DNA of 64,000 nt from Micromonospora sp. CP22 (GTDB taxonomy: Bacteria > Actinomycetota > Actinomycetes > Mycobacteriales > Micromonosporaceae): NCBI RefSeq assembly GCF_009712475.1, contig NZ_VCJO01000008.1, positions 62,001 to 126,000 on the forward strand, given 5' to 3'. The position numbers and the translations under genes were made by a program. This document shows, in pieces, positions 1 to 7,460 of the stretch; within the stretch, counting starts at the first letter, position 1; every line of letters starts with the position of its first letter. Under the pieces are notes generated by a model. That model saw nothing but the letters and a program-made list of their open reading frames with translations. It searched no databases and had not been told where the DNA came from.

Positions 1-2
1 GC

Positions 3-1004
3 TTCATGGCCGTCGACCGGGCCGCCAAGGACCGCTGGCTACGCGACACCTTCGGCCCACCGGGCAGCGGCGACCGCCCCCACCGGCACATCGTGGTGGC
101 CAGTCAGGTCGCCGAGCAGTCCCTCGACATCGACTTCGACCTGCTCGTCACCGACCTCGCCCCGGTCGACCTGGTGCTGCAACGCGTCGGGCGGCTGCAC
201 CGCCACCCGCGCGCCGACCGACCCGCCCGGCACGCGACGCCGACCTGCTGGATCACCGGCGCCGACTGGAGCGTCGAACCACCCCAGCCGGTCAATGGAT
301 CACGACGCGTCTACCAGCCGGCCACCCTGCTGCGCAGCGCCGCCGTGCTCCTGCCCTACCTGGACGGCAAACCGTTGCGGCTACCTGACGACATCGCGAC
401 GATCACCCAGACCGCCTACGGCGACACGCCGGTCGGCCCTGAGTCCTGGCAGCCCGCCATGATCGACGCGGAGGCCAGACAACGCGACGAGATCGCCACC
501 AAGGAGTCGAAGGCCGACAGCTTCCGCCTGGCCGGTGTCGCCGAACCGGGCGTACCCCTGATCGGCTGGCTCTCCGGCGGCGTCGGCCACGCCGACGAGC
601 GTAGGGCGCACGGCCACGTCCGTGACACCGAAACCCTCGACGTCCTACTCCTGGTACGCACCCCGCAGGGCCTGATCCTTCCCCCGTGGATCGACGGGGG
701 CGGGGTACCCGTGCCGACCAGCAGCCTGCCCCGTCGACCACTACCTCGGATGATCGCCCGTTGCAGCCTGCCGTTGCCACGAGCGATGACCGCCGCCGAC
801 GTGGTCGACGACGTCGTCGCCGACCTGGAACAGCGCAACGATCTGCGTGCCTGGCAGGACAGCCCGTGGCTGGCCGGCGAACTGGTGCTCGACATCAACC
901 CCGACGGGACCGCCTCGGTGGCCGGCTTCGACCTGCACTACGACCCGGTCGAAGGGTTGCGCGCGGTCCGCGCCACGCGCGCTCCTCGGCACGACCGAGC
1001 CTGA
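3..1004 (+). CDS. cas3: CRISPR-associated helicase/nuclease Cas3, C-terminal part (5' end outside window)
   Basis: This is the C-terminal third of a type I CRISPR Cas3, the helicase-nuclease that Cascade recruits to degrade target DNA. The reading frame is open at the left edge, so the gene starts upstream. Visible are helicase motif V ([14 protein letters not shown], about residues 32-45 of the visible part) and motif VI (QRVGRLHRH, about 59-67), followed by a roughly 250-residue C-terminal domain that resembles actinobacterial type I-E Cas3. The HD nuclease and Walker motifs are not visible because the 5' part is missing. No other cas gene or repeat array follows, so any Cascade genes would have to lie upstream. 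The last codons and the stop fall inside a direct repeat that recurs at 10.4 kb, which may have replaced the native end of the protein. Confidence 0.9.
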   Translation, partial: FMAVDRAAKDRWLRDTFGPPGSGDRPHRHIVVASQVAEQSLDIDFDLLVTDLAPVDLVLQRVGRLHRHPRADRPARHATPTCWITGADWSVEPPQPVNGSRRVYQPATLLRSAAVLLPYLDGKPLRLPDDIATITQTAYGDTPVGPESWQPAMIDAEARQRDEIATKESKADSFRLAGVAEPGVPLIGWLSGGVGHADERRAHGHVRDTETLDVLLLVRTPQGLILPPWIDGGGVPVPTSSLPRRPLPRMIARCSLPLPRAMTAADVVDDVVADLEQRNDLRAWQDSPWLAGELVLDINPDGTASVAGFDLHYDPVEGLRAVRATRAPRHDRA

Positions 1005-1044
1005 GCGCGAGCACCCACCTTGGCCGGAGGACGACGGTCCGTGG
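976..1044 (+). repeat. Direct repeat, copy A (cas3 3' end)
   Basis: CGCGCGCTC at 976-984, an exact 22-nt block at 985-1006 and GACGACGGTCCGTGG at 1030-1044 all recur in the same order and orientation at 10382-10455, with small indels. The 22-nt block contains a hairpin, CTCGG-cacga-CCGAG (985-999), and supplies the cas3 stop codon. It could be a terminator, a small dispersed repeat, or the scar of an insertion. The two copies bracket about 9.4 kb of accessory genes. Confidence 0.7.
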
Positions 1045-1064
1045 CCTCCCCGTCAAGGGCTGCG

Positions 1065-1970
1065 TTAGGTGTTGTCGATGTATACGGTCACGGAGTCGCG
1101 TGGTGACGCCGGTTCTAGCACCGGAGGTGGTTCTTCTTCGGTGTACAGCCACATTCGGTGTGGCTTCCAGTGCATGAGTCCGCTGATTTCACGGATGCCG
1201 TAGTATCTGCCACGTTCGGGTTGCAGTGGCCATCCGCGCTCGCGCAGGTGAGCGACGAGCCGGTTCACGGTCGTTCCCCGGCTGGCACCGTCGGTGGCCG
1301 TCACCACGAACTCCGCCGTGCAGTTGCCGGCGCTGCCGCCAGAGGCACACGGCTCGGCCGAGACCAGCCGCAGCGACATCGGCAGCGGAAGGAATTCGTC
1401 CTCGCGAACAACTACGCGGAACCTCAAGTCAGCGTCGAGCTGACCGTAGGTGAGCCCACCACCGCACAGCAGCACCACAGCGGCCAGCGGTACCACCGAG
1501 GCGATCCACCGAACCGACACCCAGTTCCACTCCACCGGCGATGGATATGTGATGCGGCTGAACACCATCGCCGCCAGGCACACCGCACCGACCATCAACC
1601 ACCCCGCGAACCAGTCAAGCCACGGCGCGACGGGTAGGCCGCGAGGCCACTGCGAGACAGCGAACATCGCGGCCAGCACGACGATGAGACCGACACCGAC
1701 AACAACACCCACGCCACGGCCGCTCCGGGTACCCCACGCCCACGCACCGACCACGATCACACCGAACGTTGCCGCCACCACCGCTAGCCAAGACTCACCC
1801 TGCCAGTACGGCAACATCACCAGCCCCGCGCTGCCCGCGCTCAGCCACCACCGCCAGCCGTCACCAGCCCTCGTCGCCACACCGGATCCTAGGATCACCA
1901 CTGCCGTCAACGGCAAGCATTCGACCGCAACCCAGGATCGACGCCTGCGACCTGTCGGTTCACGCGGCAC
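1065..1970 (-). CDS. Hypothetical polytopic membrane protein with extracytoplasmic C-terminal domain
   Basis: I do not recognise this gene. The N-terminal half has about six hydrophobic segments. The last ~110 residues are soluble and contain a Cys pair (EPC...GNC) that could form a disulfide outside the membrane. The frame is open up to an ATG at 2072, but the first ~34 residues from there look non-coding and overlap a well-formed ribosome-binding site on the other strand. I prefer the GTG at 1970, which gives a basic N-terminus (PREPTGRRRR) directly before the first membrane segment; a GTG at 2003 is also possible. The gene is convergent with cas3, with about 60 bp between the stops. No function can be inferred. 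Confidence 0.6.
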   Translation of the reverse strand: MPREPTGRRRRSWVAVECLPLTAVVILGSGVATRAGDGWRWWLSAGSAGLVMLPYWQGESWLAVVAATFGVIVVGAWAWGTRSGRGVGVVVGVGLIVVLAAMFAVSQWPRGLPVAPWLDWFAGWLMVGAVCLAAMVFSRITYPSPVEWNWVSVRWIASVVPLAAVVLLCGGGLTYGQLDADLRFRVVVREDEFLPLPMSLRLVSAEPCASGGSAGNCTAEFVVTATDGASRGTTVNRLVAHLRERGWPLQPERGRYYGIREISGLMHWKPHRMWLYTEEEPPPVLEPASPRDSVTVYIDNT

Positions 1971-2056
1971 GGAGCCTGCGCCGGAAAACGGGTGGCGGAT
2001 CACGGTGGACGCTGTTAGGTTCCTCGCGGCCGTGCGAAATCGAGGAGGTGGTACCC

Positions 2057-2107
2057 GTGAACGTTTCGACATGGGTGCTCCCCTCCGGGGTCACGGTCGG
2101 GCGATAG
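2057..2107 (+). CDS. 16-residue upstream ORF or truncated gene start
   Basis: A strong Shine-Dalgarno sequence (GAGGAGG, 2042-2048) lies 8 nt before a GTG that opens a short frame encoding MNVSTWVLPSGVTVGR and a stop. The following hydrolase gene begins 45 nt after the stop. The ribosome-binding site is better than that of most genes around it. It is therefore either a leader peptide for the hydrolase or the surviving 5' end of a disrupted gene. No similarity is recognised. Confidence 0.4.
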   Translation: MNVSTWVLPSGVTVGR

Positions 2108-2152
2108 GTCGTCCGGGAGCGCCGTTCGCGAGCACTCCCGAAAGGCACGACC

Positions 2153-2887
2153 ATGCGATTCACCACCGAACAGCGTCTCGATGACGGGATCCTCGAACGC
2201 GGATTCACCCTCGACGAGGTCCCCGGCATCCTGTGGACGCCCGGATCAGCCTCGGCACCGGTGCCGCTGATCCTGCTCGGGCACCCCCCGCTCGGACTGC
2301 GCACCATGTACCCCCGCCTGCTGGCTCGCGCCCGGCAGTGCGCGGTGGAGGGTTTTGCGGCAGCCACCATCGAACTGCCCGGCAGCGGTGACCGGCCCCG
2401 GTGGGCTGCCGCCGAGCAGGCCCGAGCCGACCTGCGTCGGGTGCTGGAGGCCGGCGAGCCGGTCAGCGACGAGATCATCGACGCACTCGTCCTCCCGCTC
2501 GTCGACCGGGCGGTCCCGGAATGGCAGGCCGCCCTGGATGCCCTGCTGTCACTGCCGGACATCAGTGGCCCGATCGGGTATTCGGGTGGATTGATCTCCA
2601 TCGGCATCCGGCTTGCGGTGGTCGAGCCGCGCATCGTGGCTGCCGGGCTGTTCGCCGGGAGTTTCGTGCCTCGCACCATGTTCGAGGAAGCCCGACAGGT
2701 CACCATTCCGTTGCACGTCCTGCTGCAGTGGGACGACGAGGGAAACGACCGGCAGGCGGCCCTGGACCTGTTCGATGCCTTCGGCTCCAGGGAGAAGACG
2801 CTGCACGCCAACATGGGCGGACACACCGGCGTCCCGCACTTCGCGGGGGAGGACGCGGCCGGGTTCTTCAGGCGGCATCTGCGCTAG
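2153..2887 (+). CDS. Alpha/beta hydrolase, dienelactone-hydrolase-like
   Basis: A soluble 244-residue hydrolase, the usual length for small dienelactone-hydrolase/esterase-type enzymes. The nucleophile elbow is GYSGG with Ser144. The acid is probably Asp194 or Asp195 (QWDDEGND) and the base His224 (GGHTG), in the right order and spacing for a catalytic triad. An oxyanion-type loop is present as LLGHPPLG (residues 41-48). AAAGG at about 2139-2143 is a plausible ribosome-binding site for the ATG. A short ORF precedes it. The substrate cannot be predicted. Confidence 0.82.
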   Translation: MRFTTEQRLDDGILERGFTLDEVPGILWTPGSASAPVPLILLGHPPLGLRTMYPRLLARARQCAVEGFAAATIELPGSGDRPRWAAAEQARADLRRVLEAGEPVSDEIIDALVLPLVDRAVPEWQAALDALLSLPDISGPIGYSGGLISIGIRLAVVEPRIVAAGLFAGSFVPRTMFEEARQVTIPLHVLLQWDDEGNDRQAALDLFDAFGSREKTLHANMGGHTGVPHFAGEDAAGFFRRHLR

Positions 2888-3341
2888 CGCTGCGGCACGT
2901 TGACGGTGCTGGGCCAGGCTGCATGGATGGGCCGTAGCTGCCCGGTAGCGCTCGGGCGGCGGCGCGTGAGTGCGCAGGGCGCTGTCACGGATTGACAGCG
3001 TCCTGCGCATCGGCGCAGCGGTGTCGTAGCCACTGGATTGCGGCTGTCGCGAGGCGGAGGCGACTGTCTGCGTCACGAGCGGAGACAGTGATGCGGGCCA
3101 GGGCGCCGTTCTCCAATGCCGTCCACAGGGCGCCGTCGGGTCCGGTGACGACGATGGTGGGCTGTCCGTCAGGGTCGAGAACTTGCCGCCCACAGCGTCA
3201 CCGCCGCCGCCCGCGCAGGCGCCTTCGCCAACCGATGGAACGACGCCGGCCCCGGGCTCGGCGTTGCCACGTAGCGCCGGCCACCATACTGGCGATAAAC
3301 GTCGCTCGGATAAAAGTCCGAAATGTTCACTTGGAGTCGTG
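2888..3341. other. Gene-poor interval with an inverted repeat and a gene remnant
   Basis: No intact gene is seen here. An inverted repeat, CGCTGTCA-cggat-TGACAGCG (2980-3000), overlaps the stop codon of a leftward-reading remnant (2985-3197). Further right, a second leftward frame with coding-like content ends within the remnant in another phase, which suggests a decayed, frameshifted gene. Rightward, GGAG at about 3333 serves the CoaD-like gene. Confidence 0.5.
2985..3197 (-). pseudogene. Gene remnant, C-terminal ~70 residues of an unidentified protein
   Basis: On the minus strand the frame encodes a protein-like stretch (includes VLDPDGQPTIVVTGPDG and ends CADAQDAVNP) with GC-rich third positions. 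It is preceded in frame by a stop at 3198-3200 and has no ATG or GTG. It therefore looks like the 3' end of a gene whose front has been lost or frameshifted. The family is not recognised. Confidence 0.45.
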
Positions 3342-3782
3342 GTGACGCCTGTTCACGGTTCGCTGGCGATCTATCCCGGTACGTTCGATCCGTTCACCCC
3401 GGGGCACCGCGACCTGGTGGACCGTGCTCGGCTGATGTTCGATCGGATCATCGTGTTGCTGGCGGTGAACCCCGACAAACAGCCAACCGCCGAGGCCACG
3501 ACCAGGGCGGCACTCGTACGCGACGTCATGCCGGCATCCTGGGACAACGTCGAAGTGGATACCTGGGCTGGCCTGACCAGCGCCTACTGTCTGCGCCGTG
3601 GCGCCACGGTCATCGTCCGCGGCCTACGTACGGCCGCAGACCTCCAACACGAGTACCAGCTCGCCGCGATGAACGAGCAACTTGGTATCCAGACCGTCTG
3701 GTTGCCGTCCCGTCCGCAACTGGCCGCCACCTCGTCCACGGTCTTTCGCGCGTACCGCTCGGCACGGTCGGCCCGTGAGTGA
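3342..3782 (+). CDS. CoaD-like (pantetheine-phosphate adenylyltransferase family) protein, C-terminally short
   Basis: A nucleotidyltransferase of the CoaD family, which transfers AMP from ATP to 4'-phosphopantetheine in coenzyme A synthesis. The start YPGTFDPFTPGHRDLVDRA carries the T/HxGH-type signature, and VIVRGLRTAADLQHEYQLAAMN matches the central substrate loop. The C-terminal ATP-loop motif (ISSSxVR in the family) is recognisable as ATSSTVFR, but the protein ends ten residues later, so the usual C-terminal helix of about 20-25 residues is missing. GTG 3342, after GGAG at about 3333, gives 146 residues against about 160 for the family. It is isolated from other CoA genes and is probably a paralogue or a decaying copy. 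Confidence 0.75.
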   Translation: MTPVHGSLAIYPGTFDPFTPGHRDLVDRARLMFDRIIVLLAVNPDKQPTAEATTRAALVRDVMPASWDNVEVDTWAGLTSAYCLRRGATVIVRGLRTAADLQHEYQLAAMNEQLGIQTVWLPSRPQLAATSSTVFRAYRSARSARE

Positions 3783-3845
3783 TGGATACCTCCGTCTCAT
3801 CCCGACGGACGTGGACTGGCAGCCCACCCTGGATGCTGCTCACTG
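3775..3845 (+). pseudogene. 5' fragment of a conserved hypothetical gene
   Basis: A GTG overlapping the CoaD-like stop opens a frame beginning SDGYLRLIPTDVDWQPT. I associate that opening with a family of actinomycete hypothetical proteins. After about 25 residues the frame runs into the antisense of the MFS gene's 3' end and loses coding character. It looks like the first codons of a gene cut off by a rearrangement that joined it to the MFS locus. Confidence 0.4.
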
Positions 3846-3872
3846 GCCGCAATCCGCTACGGCTAACCGGTG

Positions 3873-5036
3873 TCAGCTAACCCGCCCTGGGAGCATGACG
3901 AGCACCGCGGCGGCGGCGACGATAGGTGCCAGGAGGAATCCGTACGTCAGATCGACGGTAGCCAGCGCGCCCGCCGCAGCGGAGCCTGCCGCGCTACCGA
4001 CGGCGAACGCCGTGATGATCCAGGCGAACGCCTCCACCGATGTGCCGGCAGGTGCGTGCCGGTCGGCAGCCAGGAAGACAACGGTCAGCAGCGGGGGCAG
4101 GCTGAGGCCGGCAACGACGATCAGGAGAGCCATCACCGGCGGTGCCGGAGCCAGTGCCAGCGGCGCCAGCCCGGCCGAGAACGCCACGGCCACCAGCGGT
4201 AGTCGGGCCGGGCCGCCGGGGCTCAGGCGGGTATAGCACAACCCGCCGATCAGCCCGCCAGCCGCCTGCGCCGCCAGCAGCCACCCGGCCAGGGAACGGT
4301 TGCCGACAGTCTCGGCGTAAGCGGTGACGACTACCGGCAACACCCCGATCGACGCGCCTACCCCGACCACGCCGAGCACCAGCGAGACCAGGCGTGGCGA
4401 GCGCAGCGGGCCGGCCCAGTGTCGGGGCGCCGGATCGTCCCGCCACTGGCGCACACGGCTGTTCGCGGCAAAGACCGCAGCCCCGGCCAACTGCAACAAG
4501 GCCGCCACCAGCAGCGCGGCTGAGGTACCGGCCAGAGCTACGACGGCGACCGCGACAAGCGGGCCGACAACGAAGGTGAGTTCGTGAACGGCGATCTCCA
4601 AGGCGTACGCCGCCGGCACCGAGGGTGCGGGAACCAGCGTCGGCCAGAGCGCACGCAGGCATGCCTCCAACGGCGGCGTGCCCAGACCGGCCACCGCCGC
4701 ACCAGCCAGGGTCGGGATCAGGCGACCGCCACCCAGCGCGACCACGGCGAAACCGACGGCTGAGAACAACGCTGACGCGTTCAGGACGGCAGATTGACCA
4801 TGCCGGTTGACGGCGCGCGCCAGCACCGGCGCACCGGCCGCCATCCCGGCGGTGTAGAAGGCGACGACGAGACCGGCGACGCCGAGACTGACGTGCTGGC
4901 GGGCGAACAGCAGCAGGGCGATCGGGGAGGCCGCAACAGGCAGCCGGCCCACCTGGCTGGCGGCGAGTAGCAGAGGAACCTGCGGGGCACGCAGCACCGC
5001 ACGCGCGCTGTTCGGGGGGATTAGCTCAGCAGACAT
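3873..5036 (-). CDS. Major facilitator superfamily efflux transporter
   Basis: A 387-residue protein with about 12 hydrophobic segments arranged 6+6, the size of drug/proton antiporters. An MFS-type loop motif is visible after the second segment (VLARAVNRHGQ). A plasma-membrane efflux role is inferred from family and size; the substrate is unknown. The start ATG (5034-5036) is preceded by GGGAG, 9 nt upstream. That ribosome-binding site forms one arm of a long stem with the end of a 30-codon upstream ORF (see 5039-5114), which suggests induction by translational attenuation. This is typical of antibiotic-resistance genes and hints that the pump exports a ribosome-targeting compound. Confidence 0.85.
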   Translation of the reverse strand: MSAELIPPNSARAVLRAPQVPLLLAASQVGRLPVAASPIALLLFARQHVSLGVAGLVVAFYTAGMAAGAPVLARAVNRHGQSAVLNASALFSAVGFAVVALGGGRLIPTLAGAAVAGLGTPPLEACLRALWPTLVPAPSVPAAYALEIAVHELTFVVGPLVAVAVVALAGTSAALLVAALLQLAGAAVFAANSRVRQWRDDPAPRHWAGPLRSPRLVSLVLGVVGVGASIGVLPVVVTAYAETVGNRSLAGWLLAAQAAGGLIGGLCYTRLSPGGPARLPLVAVAFSAGLAPLALAPAPPVMALLIVVAGLSLPPLLTVVFLAADRHAPAGTSVEAFAWIITAFAVGSAAGSAAAGALATVDLTYGFLLAPIVAAAAVLVMLPGRVS

Positions 5037-5038
5037 GA

Positions 5039-5114
5039 GACGTCGCTCCCGGACGACGAGATGAGAGTGGACACGGGACGGCCGTGATGGCCGGGCCGGT
5101 CAGGGAGCGAAGTC
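5039..5114 (-). promoter_or_regulatory. Putative translational attenuator stem-loop before the MFS gene
   Basis: On the transcript, GACTTCGCTCCC (from 5114-5103, the last codons of the leader ORF) can pair with GGGAGCGACGTC (from 5050-5039) at 11 of 12 positions. The second arm holds the Shine-Dalgarno sequence of the MFS gene. A smaller hairpin (CGGCC-gtgat-GGCCG, 5079-5093) sits in the loop. A ribosome halted at the end of the leader would open the stem and expose the ribosome-binding site. Confidence 0.55.
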
Positions 5115-5192
5115 GGACCGTTCGTGATCATTGCCGTAGAGCGGCAGATCCGGCGTGATCCACGAGGCGTACGCGGCGTCCGACGGGATCAC
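5100..5192 (-). CDS. 30-residue leader peptide upstream of the MFS gene
   Basis: A short ORF starts at GTG (5190-5192) and ends in ...SDFAP. Its stop lies 63 nt before the MFS start. A TAGGAT -10 box (5199-5204 in reverse) lies 6 nt from the GTG, which fits a leaderless transcript beginning at the start codon; the GGAGG next to the GTG is too close to act as a normal ribosome-binding site. An in-frame stop just upstream fixes the start. The last four codons form the first arm of the stem that hides the MFS ribosome-binding site. Confidence 0.5.
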   Translation of the reverse strand: MIPSDAAYASWITPDLPLYGNDHERSDFAP

Positions 5193-5316
5193 GCCTCCAT
5201 CCTAGGCCAAGGTGCTTGTGGCCGGGTGACGTAACCGTTACGGCCCGACTGATCTAAGGTCGGGTCGCGCCGGTGATGCGTGATCGCTGGACATCGAGGG
5301 ACGGGGGTGCGTCGCT

Positions 5317-6111
5317 GTGCGGATCGTGAGTGTGAACACCTGGGGTGGCGCGTTGTTCGACGAACTTGTCGCGTGGCTTCCTCGCAGCCAGGCCGACATC
5401 GTCTGCCTACAGGAGGTGACCCGGACAGCCGGCCTGACCGGGTGGACGCGGTTCGAGGATGCGCATCGGTCGCTGCCCCAACGTGCTGATCTCCTCGATG
5501 ATGTACGTGGCACGTTGCCCCGTCATCAGGCGATCTTCGTGGCGAGCGACTCCGGGCCGGTGTACGACGGCACGGGCGCGCGTCATCAGCAGGATTTCGG
5601 TCTGGCGACCCTGGTCGGTGAGCACTTCCCAGTCGTCGGCGTCGATTCGGCCTTCGTGCACGGGCAGTTCGTCGACCACGTCGAGTGGACGGTCGAGGAT
5701 CGTCCACGCGTGGCGCTCGCCGTGCGTACGGTAGACCGTGCCGTGGGCCGGTCGGTCTGGGTGGTGCAGGTGCATGGGCTGCGCGATCCGGCCGGCAAGA
5801 CTGATACGCCGGTACGGCGTCGGCAGGCCGAGCGGCTCGCGGAGCTCGTGTGCCGGGTACGCGGCCCGCACGATCTGGTGGTCGTCTGCGGAGACTTCAA
5901 CCTGCTGCCGGAGAGCGAGACGTTCGGCGTGCTGGCCGAGGTCGGCCTTGTCGATCTGGTTGGCGCGGCAGACACTCGAACCTCCCACTACCGCAAGGCG
6001 GTGCGACACGCGAGCTATCTGCTCGTCTCCGACGTCGCCGCGGTGAAGCGGTTCGAGATTCTGGCCGAGCCGGAGGTGTCGGACCATCGCGCCCTGATCC
6101 TCGACATCTGA
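5317..6111 (+). CDS. Endonuclease/exonuclease/phosphatase (EEP) family hydrolase
   Basis: A 264-residue member of the metal-dependent EEP superfamily, whose members hydrolyse phosphodiester or phosphomonoester bonds in DNA, RNA, lipids or proteins. The family motifs are in order: Asn7 (VNTW), Glu33 (CLQEV), His153 (VHG), Asp193 and Asn195 (CGDFN), and the terminal Asp256-His257 (SDH) base pair of the active site. The GTG start gives the motif spacing usual for the family. It lies 80 bp upstream of a macro-domain gene on the same strand. The substrate is not predictable. Confidence 0.85.
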   Translation: MRIVSVNTWGGALFDELVAWLPRSQADIVCLQEVTRTAGLTGWTRFEDAHRSLPQRADLLDDVRGTLPRHQAIFVASDSGPVYDGTGARHQQDFGLATLVGEHFPVVGVDSAFVHGQFVDHVEWTVEDRPRVALAVRTVDRAVGRSVWVVQVHGLRDPAGKTDTPVRRRQAERLAELVCRVRGPHDLVVVCGDFNLLPESETFGVLAEVGLVDLVGAADTRTSHYRKAVRHASYLLVSDVAAVKRFEILAEPEVSDHRALILDI

Positions 6112-6191
6112 TCCGGCGTATCCCTGCGCGCCGCAGTTGGTCTGGTGACGCTGTGCGGGCACAACCTCGTCTGGTATGTCAGGATTCTGCT

Positions 6192-6701
6192 GTGGTGGAG
6201 ATCGAGGTCGTGATGGGTGACATCACGCGAGAGAACGTGGACGCCATCGTCACCGCCGCGAACGAGTCACTGCTCGGCGGTGGTGGGGTCGACGGCGCGG
6301 TTCACCGCGCTGCGGGGCCTCGGTTGGCGCAAGCCGGGGGCGCGATCGGCCCGTGCGAGCCGGGCAACGCGATGGCAACCCCGGCGTTCGACCTCGACCC
6401 ACCGGTACGGCACATCATCCATGCCGTCGGTCCGGTCTGGGAAGGCGGCGGCCACGGTGAGGCCGACGTGCTGGCCTCCTGCTATCGCAGGAGCCTCCAG
6501 GTCGCCGACGAACTCGGCGTCCGGAGCATCGCCTTTCCGGCAATCGCCACCGGCGTGTACGGCTACCCTGCCGACCAGGCGGCCAGGATCGCCGTGGCAA
6601 CGATCAAATCCACGCCGACAAGCGTCCACCGGGTACGCCTCGTCGCCTTCGACGAAGACACCCGACAACACCTACAAGCCGCCATGGCAGCCACGGCCTG
6701 A
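6192..6701 (+). CDS. Macro domain protein (ADP-ribose binding or hydrolase)
   Basis: A single-domain macro protein of 169 residues. The hallmarks are GDIT near the N-terminus, AIVTAANESLLGGGGVDGAV (ADP-ribose pocket) and the AIATGVYGYP loop. Such proteins bind ADP-ribose or remove it from proteins, nucleic acids or O-acetyl-ADP-ribose. GTG 6192 is chosen because AGGA lies 7 nt upstream; the following GTG (6195) is the alternative. It follows the EEP gene by 80 bp and may be co-transcribed, which would suggest a joint role in processing ADP-ribosylated or phosphorylated substrates. Confidence 0.9.
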   Translation: MVEIEVVMGDITRENVDAIVTAANESLLGGGGVDGAVHRAAGPRLAQAGGAIGPCEPGNAMATPAFDLDPPVRHIIHAVGPVWEGGGHGEADVLASCYRRSLQVADELGVRSIAFPAIATGVYGYPADQAARIAVATIKSTPTSVHRVRLVAFDEDTRQHLQAAMAATA

Positions 6702-6857
6702 CCCACCGGCGTCCGACACAGAAGGGCACCATGGGCGGTGTGGTGAGCTTCTCGGTCGCCGTACTCGTGGCGGCGACCGACAGACTCGACGGACCCGACG
6801 AGGCACGAACGTGCATGATCAAGATGACGTGCGCGTATGGCGGAATCGACCGACCGC

Positions 6858-7460
6858 TCAGCGGAAGTGGTGCTCGCCGGCCAGAACGGCGTCCAGCCAT
6901 CTCTCGTACCACGAAAGGAAGTCCGGATCCGGAGTGAAGCGCGGGCCCTGCTTGCCGGGGTGGGTGTCGACAACCCGTCCGCGAGCAGGGCCGCTGAGGA
7001 CGAGGAGGGACAGGTCGCCGCAGCCCTGATGACTGAGGGCCAACGTCCCGCGGTACGGCTCGTCGTCCTCGCCCGGCGCCGCCTGAGCAAGCCAGTCTTC
7101 GTACACCCGGCCGGGCTCGGCAGGGAACGGCCTGGCCAACATGGTGACGTCGAGGTCGCCCTCCAGCGTCAGGTCCCAGTCCTCGATCGGGAGCAGACCA
7201 TAGAAGGGGCCTGCTCCACCGAACCGACCAGGTCCTCCATGTCCGATGGTGGTGATGAAACCGCGATAGTCGGGCGGCAGCCTCACCCCATGACGCTTCT
7301 CGAAACCGACGACCTCACCTTCCGGTAACACCGGCCCGAGCCGGAAACGGTGGGAATCCGCACCGAACATCACCGGTTCGCGGGGCACCGACGCTGCGGC
7401 CGCCAACTTCGAGGCCACCCGCATCAGCCGGGTCGACAGGTCATCGCGCCGATCAACCAT
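6858..7460 (-). CDS. SMI1/KNR4 (SUKH) family protein
   Basis: A 200-residue protein containing the SUKH/SMI1-KNR4 fold signature: an acidic/aromatic start (LPEGEVVGFEKRHGVRLPPDYRGFI) and the GPFYGLLPIEDW core. SUKH proteins often act as immunity proteins against polymorphic toxins, but many are solitary with unknown roles, and no toxin gene is visible nearby. A longer frame exists, but its first 61 residues are arginine/serine-rich and overlap the DinB-like gene. ATG 7460 overlaps the end of that gene by 8 nt, which suggests translational coupling. Confidence 0.75.
   Translation of the reverse strand: MVDRRDDLSTRLMRVASKLAAAASVPREPVMFGADSHRFRLGPVLPEGEVVGFEKRHGVRLPPDYRGFITTIGHGGPGRFGGAGPFYGLLPIEDWDLTLEGDLDVTMLARPFPAEPGRVYEDWLAQAAPGEDDEPYRGTLALSHQGCGDLSLLVLSGPARGRVVDTHPGKQGPRFTPDPDFLSWYERWLDAVLAGEHHFR

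Noticed and set aside
1960..2826. 288-codon minus-strand frame opposite the alpha/beta hydrolase
   Set aside because: It is Ser/Arg-rich antisense of a gene with a clear catalytic triad.
6731..6937. Short plus-strand ORF after the macro-domain gene
   Set aside because: It overlaps the end of the SMI1/KNR4 gene, has no ribosome-binding site and its second half looks non-coding.
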